Notes under the pieces: model-generated
What the model saw: the letters and a program-made list of their open reading frames with translations, nothing else
The model's database searches: none
Told to the model about the DNA's origin: nothing
Assembly: GCA_963605415.1 (NCBI GenBank)
Contig: CAVCUL010000003.1
Location: 115,610 to 179,609, forward strand
Reading direction: 5' to 3'
Source: CAG-217 sp963605415
GTDB taxonomy: Bacteria > Bacillota > Clostridia > Oscillospirales > Acutalibacteraceae
DNA: 64,000 bases
Translations under genes and position numbers: made by a program
Shown here: one piece after another, positions 35,642 to 43,270 of the stretch
Layout of the letters: every line of letters starts with the position of its first letter
Numbering within the stretch: the stretch's first letter is position 1

Positions 35642-37033
35642 TTAATATTCTACTTTTAAGCCCTCTTCCGCCTCAGCCACCTTGAGCATAATGGCGCACT
35701 CAATGCGCTTGCGGTGCAGCTGGCAGCCAAAATCATACACGCCGTTCACACTGCCGGTGGTATGGTACGCATTGGCAGCGCACCCACCGCTGCAATACAG
35801 CTTGGCAAAGCAGTCCTTGCATTCCTTGTGGCTATATACATTGCAGTGCTCAAACTGCTCCAGCACCTGGGGGCGGGTAACGCCATCGTACACATTGCCC
35901 AACAGGAAGTCCGTATCGCCCACAAACTGGTGGCAGGGGTACAGATCGCCGGTGGGGGTCACAGCCATATACTCCGTGCCCACGCCGCAGCCGCTGACCC
36001 GCTTAACAATACAGGGGCCGCCGTCCAGGTCGATCATATAGTGATAGAAAGTAAAGCCGTCGCCCTTGCGATAGCGGCGCAGCATTTCCTTGGCCAAGAT
36101 CTCGTACTGGTCCAGCAGCGCCGGCAGGTCGCTCTCCTGCAAGGCGTAATCCTCCTTGGGATCGCACACCACCGGCTCAATGGACAGCTCCTTAAAGCCA
36201 AGATCAGCCATGTGCAGCACATCGGCGGCAAAGTCCGTATTCAAATGCGTATAGGTGCCCCGCATATAATAGTCCTTTTGCCCTCTGGAGTCTGCAAAGC
36301 GCTTGAATTTGTCCAAGATCAGATCATAACTGCCCTTGCCGTTGCGGCCCACCCGCAGGCGATCGTGGGTAGCCTTGCGCCCGTCCAAAGACAGCACCAC
36401 ATTGCCCATCTCCCGGTTGGAGAAGTCGATCACATCGTCGTTGATCAGCAGGCCGTTGGTGGTGAGGGTAAAGCGGAAGTTCTTGTTGTGCAGCTTTTCC
36501 TGCTCCCGGCCATAGGCCACCAGCCGCTTGCATACATCCCAGTTCAGCAGCGGCTCGCCGCCAAAGAAATCCACTTCCAAATTCCGGCGGCCGGGGCTGT
36601 TGGCGATCAGATAATCCAGCGCCTGCTTGCCCACTTCATAGGACATAATCTCCCGCTGGCCGTCATACTCGCCCTTACCGGCAAAGCAGTATTTGCACGC
36701 CAGGTTGCAGTCATGGGCCACATGCAGGCAAATGGCTTTCAGCACACCTTGGCGGCGCTTAAATTGGTCCGCCACCGCCTCAAAGGTGTCCTCTGCAAAC
36801 AGCCGCCCGTCGGCGATCAGCGCCTCAATATCTTCAAAACAAAGATCTATATCCGCATTGGTCACATCCGGCTGATCCTTGTACTTCTCTAAAATAAAAC
36901 GGCGGATCTCCTCTTGATCATGATCCCGGTACATGGTGATCATATCATAGGCTACCGGGTCCACAGAATGGACGCAGCCGCTGTTTTGGTCCAGAATAAT
37001 ATTGTAGCCGTTTAGTTTATATGCGTGTATCAT
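35642..37033 (-). CDS. scfB: SCIFF peptide thioether maturase, radical SAM/SPASM
   Basis: Installs Cys-to-Thr (sactionine-type) thioether links in the SCIFF precursor peptide. The 463-residue protein has an N-terminal peptide-recognition region, then the radical SAM cluster motif CNLACKYC (Cys 109, 113, 116). DFFGGEPLLNW and TTNGLLI are core strands. A cysteine-rich SPASM domain follows with CGVGTEYMAVTPTGDLYPCH and CKDCFAKLYCSGGC (quoted separately). The precursor gene lies 66 bases upstream with a terminator between, the conserved clostridial arrangement. Confidence 0.97.
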   Translation of the reverse strand: MIHAYKLNGYNIILDQNSGCVHSVDPVAYDMITMYRDHDQEEIRRFILEKYKDQPDVTNADIDLCFEDIEALIADGRLFAEDTFEAVADQFKRRQGVLKAICLHVAHDCNLACKYCFAGKGEYDGQREIMSYEVGKQALDYLIANSPGRRNLEVDFFGGEPLLNWDVCKRLVAYGREQEKLHNKNFRFTLTTNGLLINDDVIDFSNREMGNVVLSLDGRKATHDRLRVGRNGKGSYDLILDKFKRFADSRGQKDYYMRGTYTHLNTDFAADVLHMADLGFKELSIEPVVCDPKEDYALQESDLPALLDQYEILAKEMLRRYRKGDGFTFYHYMIDLDGGPCIVKRVSGCGVGTEYMAVTPTGDLYPCHQFVGDTDFLLGNVYDGVTRPQVLEQFEHCNVYSHKECKDCFAKLYCSGGCAANAYHTTGSVNGVYDFGCQLHRKRIECAIMLKVAEAEEGLKVEY

Positions 37034-37042
37034 AGTCTACTC

Positions 37043-37083
37043 CAAACAAAAAAGGCGGGACCCGGGCAATCGCCCATCCCGCC
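37043..37083 (-). terminator. Terminator/attenuator between scfA and scfB
   Basis: Minus-strand GGCGGGA (37083-37077) pairs with TCCCGCC (37060-37054), followed by a T-rich tract. It lies right after the peptide gene and before the maturase, so the peptide mRNA should be made in excess of the enzyme mRNA. Confidence 0.8.
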
Positions 37084-37098
37084 CTAATTGCAAAATTC

Positions 37099-37245
37099 TT
37101 ATTTCTTCAGCTGCTCGCACTTCTGGTTGGCAACGGAGCAAGAGGTCTTGCTGGCAGACTGACAAGAAGTCTGGCACTCGCCGCAGCCGCCCTTCTGAGC
37201 GGAAGCACAAAGATTTCTGGAACTTAAAGTTTTAATTCTTTTCAT
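37099..37245 (-). CDS. scfA: SCIFF precursor peptide (six-cysteine RiPP)
   Basis: The substrate of the adjacent radical-SAM maturase. The 48-residue peptide begins MKRIKTLSSRNLCAS and contains exactly six cysteines (13, 21, 24, 28, 36, 43) in the core GGCGECQTSCQSASKTSC. A short basic leader has the family-typical IKTL. The ATG at 37245 follows a GAGGTG site. The role of the mature product in clostridia is unknown; its near-universal conservation suggests a housekeeping or signalling role rather than warfare. Confidence 0.97.
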   Translation of the reverse strand: MKRIKTLSSRNLCASAQKGGCGECQTSCQSASKTSCSVANQKCEQLKK

Positions 37246-37290
37246 GAAAAGCACCTCATTTCAATATGTTGGCTCTATTTTACAATACTT

Positions 37291-38607
37291 TCAGTCCTTT
37301 GTCAATACGCAGCAGCAAATGCGCTCCGCCCCGCCGCCGGCCGTGCCGTGGAGCACTGTGCAGCTGTTTTTCGCCGTCTGTATCGACTGCACAAACGCCG
37401 CGGTGATCTCCTCCCCGGGCACGATCATCGGCACCCCGGGCGGATAGGCAAATACCGTCTCGCAGGCGATACGCCCCACTGCCTGCTCGATCGGCAGCGG
37501 CTCCCCGGCGGGCACCTGCCAGCTTTGCAGGTGCTGGGGCGACAAGGGCAGCGGTGCCACCGGCCAGTCGCCCGGTTCCAATGTGCTGTCGATCTCCGTC
37601 AACGCGCGGGCCAGCAAATCAAATCCGGCGGCGGTGTCCCCAACCGTTGCCATACAGATCACATGGATACGGTCGCTCATCTCCGGCTCGATCCCCCACG
37701 CCCGCAGCCGATCCGCCAGGGCGTTTCCGTCTATATTGCAATGCAGGGTGGAAATATTGATCTTGGTGGGATCGTCCGCCCGGATCAGCCGCAGGTGCCG
37801 CAAAGGCAGCCCATATAGCTTTTCCAGTCCCGCTTGCAGGGTTGCAAATACAGCCGGATCCGCCACAACGGCAGCCATTTTTGCCACACTGTTCATCAGC
37901 ACATAGCTGGGCGAGCTGGTCTCGTACATATCCATATATCGCTTGATTTTAGGCGCCAGCGACGGGTCATACACCTGCACCCCGGCGGTCTGGGTCAGCG
38001 CCGGCAGGGTCTTATGGTAGGAGCAAATCACTGCGTCCCCCGCCATATGCCCTGGCAGCCAAGGGGCCAGCCCCAGATGGGCGCCGTGGGCAGCGTCTAC
38101 CACCAGCGGAACCGGGCAATGCAGGCGGGAGATATAGCCCTCATAGGTAGGCGAGGTCACCACCACCGCTGCCACATCGGGGTGTGCGGCCAATGCCGCC
38201 TCCAGCGACGCCTGGGATATTCGGGTATAAAAACCGGTGGCCGGGTCAAATTCCGGCTCCACATAGTGCACCTGCAACCGGTTCAAAAAGCAGGCGTTGT
38301 ACACCGCCTTGTGGCAGTTGCGAGCAATGAGAATTTCGTCCCCCGGGTTACACAAGGCGGACAGAGTCGCCAAAATGCAGCAGGTAGAGCCGTTGACGGA
38401 GAGGAAAGACGACTCTGCGCCGTACAGCGCCGCCAAATCCTCTTGCAGCCGGGCCAGCACCCCGGCGGGTGCGTGCAGATCGTCGTAGCCGTCGATCTCC
38501 GTAATATCTATTTCCGCACCCGGCAGACCAAAGGCCGGGTTGCGCTTGTGGCCGGGCATATGGAACGGATAGCGCTCCAGTTGCTCCAGCGCTCGATCAA
38601 GCCGCAT
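37291..38607 (-). CDS. Orn/Lys/Arg decarboxylase family (PLP-dependent)
   Basis: A fold-type I PLP decarboxylase of the YaaO/SpeA group, 438 residues. The N-terminal PGHKRNPAFG and DITEIDGYDDLHAP are diagnostic; the PLP lysine lies in SYHKTLPALTQ. The C-terminal domain has PPGVPMIVPGE. It probably makes agmatine, cadaverine or putrescine for polyamine supply; which one cannot be told from sequence. It overlaps the upstream small membrane protein by 11 bases and shares its promoter. Confidence 0.92.
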   Translation of the reverse strand: MRLDRALEQLERYPFHMPGHKRNPAFGLPGAEIDITEIDGYDDLHAPAGVLARLQEDLAALYGAESSFLSVNGSTCCILATLSALCNPGDEILIARNCHKAVYNACFLNRLQVHYVEPEFDPATGFYTRISQASLEAALAAHPDVAAVVVTSPTYEGYISRLHCPVPLVVDAAHGAHLGLAPWLPGHMAGDAVICSYHKTLPALTQTAGVQVYDPSLAPKIKRYMDMYETSSPSYVLMNSVAKMAAVVADPAVFATLQAGLEKLYGLPLRHLRLIRADDPTKINISTLHCNIDGNALADRLRAWGIEPEMSDRIHVICMATVGDTAAGFDLLARALTEIDSTLEPGDWPVAPLPLSPQHLQSWQVPAGEPLPIEQAVGRIACETVFAYPPGVPMIVPGEEITAAFVQSIQTAKNSCTVLHGTAGGGAERICCCVLTKD

Positions 38608-39154
38608 AAGCTGTCACCTTCTCTTTTTGATAAATCGCAATATTCAGCAGCACCACGCCGATAAGCACCGGCACTGCCTCGATCAAGCCGGTCTCTTTGT
38701 AGATCAGCAGCAAAATCAGATCGACGATCATCAGCGCCGCCCAAAATACCGAGGCGTACTGCCAAAATCGACCTTTTTCGAATGAAAACAAAAAGCACAG
38801 GAAGATCGCTATCCCGCTAAGCACGGAAAAAGTCAGTGACCCAATGCAATGCAGCAGCCACAGGGTGTGCCGCACAAAATCAAAAGGACAACACACTGTC
38901 AACGCCATACCCACACCGGCAGGCAATAGCAAACCGTGGCAAAGTCCTCTGCGCTTTTGTCGATTATATATAGTATAGAGCAAAAGGTAAAGTACACCAT
39001 ATGTAACCGTGCCCCACAACGCAAACAATACCGGATGATCAAGGCCGATAGCGGAAAGTGCCCCTGCGTTTGTGTACGGATCAGCAAATTGCATATACAA
39101 GATTGTAAATCCGCCATAGAATAAAGAAATCAGCGAAATCCAAATTTTTTTCAT
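38597..39154 (-). CDS. Polytopic membrane protein of unknown function
   Basis: From the ATG at 39154 (MKKIWISLISLFYGG) the 185-residue protein has about six hydrophobic helices with short loops and no recognisable motif. A GAGG site lies 5 bases upstream; the alternative start at 39190 is weaker. It is translationally coupled to the decarboxylase, which suggests, but does not show, a role in polyamine or amino-acid handling. Confidence 0.75.
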   Translation of the reverse strand: MKKIWISLISLFYGGFTILYMQFADPYTNAGALSAIGLDHPVLFALWGTVTYGVLYLLLYTIYNRQKRRGLCHGLLLPAGVGMALTVCCPFDFVRHTLWLLHCIGSLTFSVLSGIAIFLCFLFSFEKGRFWQYASVFWAALMIVDLILLLIYKETGLIEAVPVLIGVVLLNIAIYQKEKVTAYAA

Positions 39155-39183
39155 AAAAACCTCAAAAAAATCGAAATTTCTTA

Positions 39184-39217
39184 TTGACATTTTACCCCAC
39201 CCGTGGTATTATGTCAA
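39184..39217. promoter_or_regulatory. Fully overlapping divergent promoters
   Basis: Rightward: TTGACA (39184-39189), 17 bases, TATTAT (39207-39212), toward tRNA-Leu. Leftward: TTGACA (39217-39212), 17 bases, TAAAAT (39194-39189), toward the membrane protein/decarboxylase operon. The -35 of each overlaps the -10 of the other by one base, so polymerase can occupy only one at a time. Confidence 0.8.
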
Positions 39218-39304
39218 TGCTGTTTCGGACAGCACCGCAGATCAAGCCGTTTGGCTCTGCCTCGCCCACTCTTGGCGTGTAAAAATAAAGAGCGAATTAA
39301 ATAT

Positions 39305-39391
39305 GCGGATGTGGCGGAATTGGCAGACGCGCTAGATTCAGGTTCTAGTGAATGCAAGTTCATGTGGGTTCAAGTCCCGTCATCCGCACCA
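39305..39391 (+). tRNA. tRNA-Leu(CAG)
   Basis: An 87-base class II tRNA with acceptor GCGGATG/CATCCGC, anticodon loop TTCAGGT (anticodon CAG), a long variable arm, the GGTTCAAGTCC T-arm and encoded CCA. It is transcribed from the divergent promoter about 90 bases upstream. Confidence 0.97.
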
Positions 39392-39429
39392 AATCGGTAA
39401 GCATTGTTCTTTGCTTACCGATTTTCTTT
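39392..39429 (+). terminator. Terminator after tRNA-Leu
   Basis: ATCGGTAAGCA and TGCTTACCGAT (39393-39403, 39412-39422) form an 11-bp stem followed by a T-rich tail. Confidence 0.9.
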
Positions 39430-39503
39430 TTTAATTTTTAATTGTGTGTTGTTTTCATCTATACTATATATTAAATTTTTCTTGCTATTTTTTGTCAGTT
39501 ATA

Positions 39504-39532
39504 TTGACATTTGTGTGGATTTTTGGTATGAT
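39504..39532 (+). promoter_or_regulatory. Promoter of the small ORF in RHS island A
   Basis: TTGACA (39504-39509), 17 bases, TATGAT (39527-39532), about 70 bases before the 56-codon frame. Confidence 0.65.
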
Positions 39533-39600
39533 TTTCCTTGGCAATTGCAATAAACTGCGCAACTGCCATACAATTTCAAAGAAAGGGACAAAAGAAACTA

Positions 39601-39771
39601 ATGGAATTAATCAAAACCGAGAATTTGTACGAAAATCAATCTATCGTCATCATCAAGGCCATCCTGGCAGATGATGACACCGACTTGCAGGTGATGGAAA
39701 TTTCCCTGGGCATCAAAAATGATCGGGGCGATATAACAGAAATTCGCACCATTCATCGAATGCTTTGCTGA
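39601..39771 (+). CDS. Small hypothetical protein, 56 residues
   Basis: Begins MELIKTENLYENQSIVIIKA and ends RTIHRMLC; mixed charged and hydrophobic, no membrane helix, no known motif. An AAAGGG stretch lies 13 bases upstream, rather far. It has its own promoter and a strong terminator, which argues it is transcribed. A decayed copy of its 3' half and terminator lies at 53351-53490 in front of the second RHS island, so the unit was duplicated. Function unknown. Confidence 0.5.
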   Translation: MELIKTENLYENQSIVIIKAILADDDTDLQVMEISLGIKNDRGDITEIRTIHRMLC

Positions 39772-39779
39772 ACACAGAA

Positions 39780-39825
39780 TACCCGGAGACAGTCGTTGAC
39801 CGCCTCCGGGTACATTTTTTATTTT
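39780..39825 (+). terminator. Terminator after the small ORF
   Basis: TACCCGGAG and CTCCGGGTA (39780-39788, 39804-39812), then a T-rich run. A near copy is at 53446-53490. Confidence 0.85.
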
Positions 39826-39835
39826 CTCTCATCAT

Positions 39836-40162
39836 TCACAAGGAACCGTCCCCTGTTCTACCATTCTCGTCATAGGTAAAGGCGGCATAGGCCTCTTCGT
39901 TGCCGTCCTCATCTACACCGGAGATCTTGCTCAGCTGCCGCCCGGCGGACCACTTGATCTTGGCACCGTAATAGTTGATGGGATTGCCATTTGCATCGTA
40001 CAGCAAGGATTCATTTTCATCAATGGCGGTGGCATTGACCAGCTCGTCCTCCCAAACATCGTCCCCGCTCTTGTAGGTGCAGGTATAGGACTTGGTGGGA
40101 GTTTGGTCGGTCAGGAGAACAATCGGTAGGAAAATTTGAAATTGTGACTTTGTCTTAGTCAT
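39836..40162 (-). pseudogene. RHS/YD-repeat protein fragment
   Basis: From about residue 19 the frame reads like RHS repeats: DQTPTKSYTCTYKSGDDVW, LLYDANGNPINYYG, KIKWSAGRQLSKISG and FTYDENG. The upstream part (MTKTKSQFQIFL) is not RHS. The frame is cut exactly where a copy of the short repeat begins, which adds RTGDGSL and a stop. It is a piece of a once much larger polymorphic-toxin gene. Confidence 0.75.
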
Positions 40163-40280
40163 ATTTCTAATTTAGTTTACTTTTGCGATACAAGGAACCG
40201 TCCCCTGTTCTATGGATTTGTATTCGTCATATTCCTAATTAAGTTTACTTCTGCGATACAAGGAACCGTCCCCTGTTTTA
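40158..40280 (+). repeat. Two tandem copies of a 55-base repeat unit
   Basis: Units at about 40158-40212 and 40227-40280 share TCATATT(T/C)CTAATT and TTTACTT(T/C)TGCGATAC and end in the short repeat ACAAGGAACCGTCCCCTGTT. Other copies of the short core are at 39838-39860 and 41729-41751 (diverged). Confidence 0.85.
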
Positions 40281-40751
40281 CATATCCGGAATTTGCCAGA
40301 TTTCACCGTCCAGATCATCATAATCGTACTGTAGATATGTTCCGCGATCTTCAGAGCGGTATATATACGGTATATCATGATCGTTGCACCATTTCATCAA
40401 GGTAATTGCTTTATCTTGATTCAACCTATATTGCTCAGTAAATGACAAACCATTTATATCAATAAACACACGATAGCGAAAATATACATCTTCTTCATCC
40501 TTAGCCGCATTAAAGAACTCGGTTACCTGCGGATTATTCAAAGCCCGCATTAAATCTTTGTATCGAGATTCTGGAATAAAATGAGGAAATGGGATAATAT
40601 CTGGATTATCATCATACATATCGCACGGACCTCTGTGATCAATCATCTTGAAGTGTTTCATGTCGAACCAATAGTCCTGCTGATTCGCTTCTTGCTCATC
40701 TAAGCTGTAGGAGCAGTAACAGTAGTATTTGTTAATGTTTAATCTTTTCAT
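40278..40751 (-). CDS. Putative immunity protein of RHS island A
   Basis: A 157-residue soluble acidic protein (MKRLNINKYYCYCSYSLDE), rich in Tyr, Asp and Glu, with no family I recognise. It lies 10 bases downstream of an RHS toxin tip on the same strand, the standard place for the cognate immunity gene. The start at 40751 has an AGGAG site a few bases upstream. A second repeat copy overlaps its 3' end (the stop lies in the repeat). The immunity role is inferred from position only. Confidence 0.65.
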   Translation of the reverse strand: MKRLNINKYYCYCSYSLDEQEANQQDYWFDMKHFKMIDHRGPCDMYDDNPDIIPFPHFIPESRYKDLMRALNNPQVTEFFNAAKDEEDVYFRYRVFIDINGLSFTEQYRLNQDKAITLMKWCNDHDIPYIYRSEDRGTYLQYDYDDLDGEIWQIPDM

Positions 40752-40761
40752 AGTAGTCTCC

Positions 40762-41652
40762 TTACTTTAATTTGTTCCCATACCAAATGTGTATAGCGTG
40801 TTTCCTGTCGTGATAATGAGGGTAACCGCCTTGTACACCCATTGGCACACAATTTTTTTCTGCACCTAGGGCTACAGCTAGCGTCTTCGCTGCCACTTGT
40901 GAGTCAGCGAAGACTCCCCAACAGTTTTCATTACTTTTCTTAACGCTTTTTGCATTCTGCCCAAGTTTTTCCAAGTTGACATTTCTAGTGACATTAAAAT
41001 CCAGCGTTTTATTTGTAATACCTAAAGCGCTCATAGTTTCTGCCCATGTCAATTTGGGGCCAAAAGTACATTTTTTGCCGCCTTTGTTCATATAACAAAA
41101 TTGATATTCTCTAGAAGTAGACTTCCTTTTTTTAGGCTTTACATTCTTTCCTACTTGCACCTCGCCATTTCCAGAAGCTGCCGTAACGATGATGACAATA
41201 AGGTAAATAATTAAAATTAAGACGCCAACACTTACTCCTATCAGAAGATATGTAAACATTTCAGCAAGAGTTGCAACTAATGCACCCAATGCGCCTCCAC
41301 CGACTGCGACTTCCCCATACAAATAGCCACTGGGGTCTTTGTGATTTAATGGAGAATTTGCACAATAAACATACAAGCTTAATGTATTATGTTGGTCCGT
41401 TTCGTCAGCGAATGCAAAAAAATCATCAGCAGAAATAAAGCGACCAAGATCCGGATCATAATATCTGGACTGCAAATAATACATACCTGTTTCAGAATCG
41501 TAATAATAACCACGATAACGAAGCGGGTTTGCAGTAGCCACAGCCAGCTGGTCCGCATTGTCCGGTTCTGTCGTGTTGATTTGAAACAATTTGCCCCAGG
41601 GATCATAGACATACTGGGCCAGCAGGTTGCCCTGCGCATCAGTAATACCCAC
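40762..41652 (-). CDS. RHS core C-terminal fragment with toxin tip
   Basis: The frame opens with the RHS-associated core (DAQGNLLAQYVYDPWGK, LRYRGYYYDSETGMYYLQSR, DPDLGRFISADD, each a family signature). After NHKDPSGYLYGEV comes a long hydrophobic stretch (about 120-160), then a basic linker and a C-terminal domain ending YPHYHDRKHAIHIWYG. The His/Asp-rich ending could be a metal-dependent active site; the toxin type is not recognised. It is 5' truncated: similarity continues rightward to about 41725 but through two single-base losses (near 41667 and 41693). It is an orphan tip lacking the delivery part, and GTG at 41652 may not be a real start. Confidence 0.75.
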   Translation of the reverse strand: MGITDAQGNLLAQYVYDPWGKLFQINTTEPDNADQLAVATANPLRYRGYYYDSETGMYYLQSRYYDPDLGRFISADDFFAFADETDQHNTLSLYVYCANSPLNHKDPSGYLYGEVAVGGGALGALVATLAEMFTYLLIGVSVGVLILIIYLIVIIVTAASGNGEVQVGKNVKPKKRKSTSREYQFCYMNKGGKKCTFGPKLTWAETMSALGITNKTLDFNVTRNVNLEKLGQNAKSVKKSNENCWGVFADSQVAAKTLAVALGAEKNCVPMGVQGGYPHYHDRKHAIHIWYGNKLK

Positions 41653-42210
41653 AACATCACCATTTGGTTAGTGATATAGTGGTACAGGGCGCCGTTGAAA
41701 CAAAGCCTAATGATGAACTATTAGCAACACGAGGAATCGTCCCCTGCTCTATAGAGTTCACTCATAATCTCTCTCCCCTTTTCTCTTTTTAAGCCTCTAA
41801 TCTCACCAAGTTTAGCATAGCATAAACCCATCAATTGCGCAACCAACAATTTTGGTTATTTTTGTCTATTAATGAGTTGCGGACATTGTTTGGTTATAAG
41901 GAAAATGAGAAATTCACATGGCAACATCTGCAACATAAAAACCATCGGCGATTGATGGATGGCCTTGTTCAGAGCACCATAAACTCTTATGATTTCAGTC
42001 GTCGCTTCTTTGGAAAAATTAAATTCGCTCACTTGTTATAAATAATCATACAACATAATGAATAATCGATAGTATTGAGTATGTTTCTCTATAATATATA
42101 TGTTATTAGATCGTTGTAAGTGAATGGTATACATTCTGGTATACATTTTATCGTAAAGTAGTGTAAAATAGCGTAAAACTCGCACAAATGAGTTCAATGA
42201 AAAAGGGCAT
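41653..42210. other. RHS decay zone and gene-poor stretch
   Basis: 41653-41725 is frameshifted RHS sequence on the minus strand. 41729-41751 is a diverged copy of the short repeat (ACACGAGGAATCGTCCCC). The rest is AT-rich. A 68-codon plus-strand frame at 41835-42041 has no family signs. Two TGGTATACATT direct repeats lie at 42125-42148. I see no convincing gene. Confidence 0.5.
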
Positions 42211-42254
42211 AAAAAATCCCCTAAAATAGCCAAAAATCGGCGATTTTAAGGGAA
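42211..42254 (-). terminator. Terminator of the five-tRNA operon
   Basis: On the minus strand, CCCTTAAAAT and ATTTTAGGG pair, then a run of T follows (42217-42211), just after tRNA-Lys. Confidence 0.7.
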
Positions 42255-42260
42255 ATTTTG

Positions 42261-42336
42261 TGGTGATCCATCGGAGATTCGAACTCCGGACACCTTGATT
42301 AAAAGTCAAGTGCTCTGCCAACTGAGCTAATGGATC
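42261..42336 (-). tRNA. tRNA-Lys(TTT)
   Basis: 76 bases: acceptor GATCCATT, anticodon loop ACTTTTAAT with TTT, T-arm GGAGTTCGAATCTCC, encoded CCA. Last tRNA of the cluster. Confidence 0.97.
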
Positions 42337-42358
42337 GCATCCGCCCCCTGAGGGGCGC

Positions 42359-42433
42359 TGGCTGGGGAGGCGGGATTCGAACCCACGCATGAGGGAGTCA
42401 AAGTCCCTTGCCTTACCACTTGGCGACACCCCA
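42359..42433 (-). tRNA. tRNA-Gln(TTG)
   Basis: 75 bases, begins TGGGGTGTCGCCAAGTGG as typical for tRNA-Gln; anticodon loop CTTTGAC (TTG); T-arm GTGGGTTCGAATCCC; encoded CCA. Confidence 0.96.
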
Positions 42434-42459
42434 ATGGTTATGGGCGTTATTCAAAAAAA

Positions 42460-42537
42460 TGGGGTGGGATATCGGATTCGAACCGATGACCTCCAGTGCC
42501 ACAAACTGGCGCTCTAACCAACTGAACTAATCCCACC
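42460..42537 (-). tRNA. tRNA-His(GTG)
   Basis: Acceptor GTGGGAT with an extra 5' G position available, anticodon loop TTGTGGC (GTG), T-arm TCGGTTCGAATCCGA, encoded CCA. Confidence 0.96.
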
Positions 42538-42543
42538 ATGTAT

Positions 42544-42620
<77 letters not shown>

Positions 42621-42639
42621 AAATCTGAGCATCCCTTGC

Positions 42640-42713
42640 TGGAGCGGGTGATGGGAATCGAACCCACACGACCAGCTTGGAAGGCTGGGATTCTACCATT
42701 GAACTACACCCGC
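42640..42713 (-). tRNA. tRNA-Gly(TCC)
   Basis: 74 bases: acceptor GCGGGTG/CACCCGC, anticodon loop CTTCCAA (TCC), T-arm TGGGTTCGATTCCC, encoded CCA. First tRNA of the cluster. Confidence 0.97.
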
Positions 42714-42729
42714 AGATGCAACGCTCACT

Positions 42730-42758
42730 ATTATAGCTAAATGGGGGCAAACTGTCAA
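42730..42758 (-). promoter_or_regulatory. Promoter of the tRNA operon
   Basis: Minus-strand TTGACA (42758-42753), 17 bases, TATAAT (42735-42730): full consensus, just before tRNA-Gly. Confidence 0.9.
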
Positions 42759-42977
42759 GAGATTTTAAAAAACTTTTTTGTTTTTCAAATGCCTTAATCA
42801 AGCGCGTATCTATTTTATATCACAATTCGTCCGCTGTTTCAAGTACGAACTACAAATTATGACCTGCATTTTCCAATATTGCAAAATCATTTTCTGCTTC
42901 ATTCGTACGGATAGGTGCAATTGTACGGTGATTTAATAAGATATTCCAATATTTTTCATTTATTTTAGAGAAATGTA

Positions 42978-43006
42978 TTGACTTTTTCTTGAAATCTGTG
43001 TATCAT
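42978..43006 (+). promoter_or_regulatory. Promoter of the candidate small RNA
   Basis: TTGACT (42978-42983), 17 bases, TATCAT (43001-43006). No protein gene lies downstream on this strand before a terminator, so it probably drives an RNA. Confidence 0.65.
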
Positions 43007-43012
43007 ATACAC

Positions 43013-43185
43013 AGAACGAACACGAAATGATCGTTCTAACCCTAAAAAGGGAATGAAAAAGGAGGGGGCAGAGTACACAGCGCGTCTTATTACTTCTCTC
43101 TTTTCGCGCGCTGAACTCCAAACACCCGTCACACCGAACGGTGCAAGGGAAGAGCAGGTCTCATGGCCTGCTCTTTTCTTTTGCG
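43013..43185 (+). ncRNA. Candidate structured small RNA
   Basis: About 170 bases between a good promoter and a perfect terminator hairpin (AAGAGCAGG/CCTGCTCTT then T run, 43149-43185). Predicted local hairpins by eye: AGAACGA/TCGTTCT (about 43013-43038), CCCT/AGGG near 43041-43053, AGCGCG/CGCGCT (43079-43113) and CACC/GGTG (43130-43144). A purine-rich AAGGAGGGGG is single-stranded between hairpins. A frame of 108 codons crosses it but has no ribosome site or family signs. The right end abuts three copies of the short repeat. It does not match an RNA family I can name. Confidence 0.5.
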
Positions 43186-43187
43186 AT

Positions 43188-43270
43188 ACAGAGAACCGTC
43201 CCCTGTTCTACAGAGAACCGTCCCCTGTTCTACACACAGAGAACCGTCCCCTGTTCTACCCTGTTCTATG
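43188..43270 (+). repeat. Three tandem copies of the short repeat
   Basis: Copies of ACAGAGAACCGTCCCCTGTT begin at 43188, about 43210 and 43236, spaced 22-26 bases, followed by a partial copy CCTGTTCTA. Same core as in the RHS islands but in its own context beside the small RNA. Confidence 0.85.

Noticed and set aside
41835..42041. 68-codon plus-strand frame near the tRNA cluster
   Set aside because: AT-rich, no motif, no clear ribosome site; likely chance.
43188..43270. Possible CRISPR array
   Set aside because: Only three copies 22-26 bases apart with almost no spacer between them, and no cas genes nearby; the same repeat occurs singly elsewhere.
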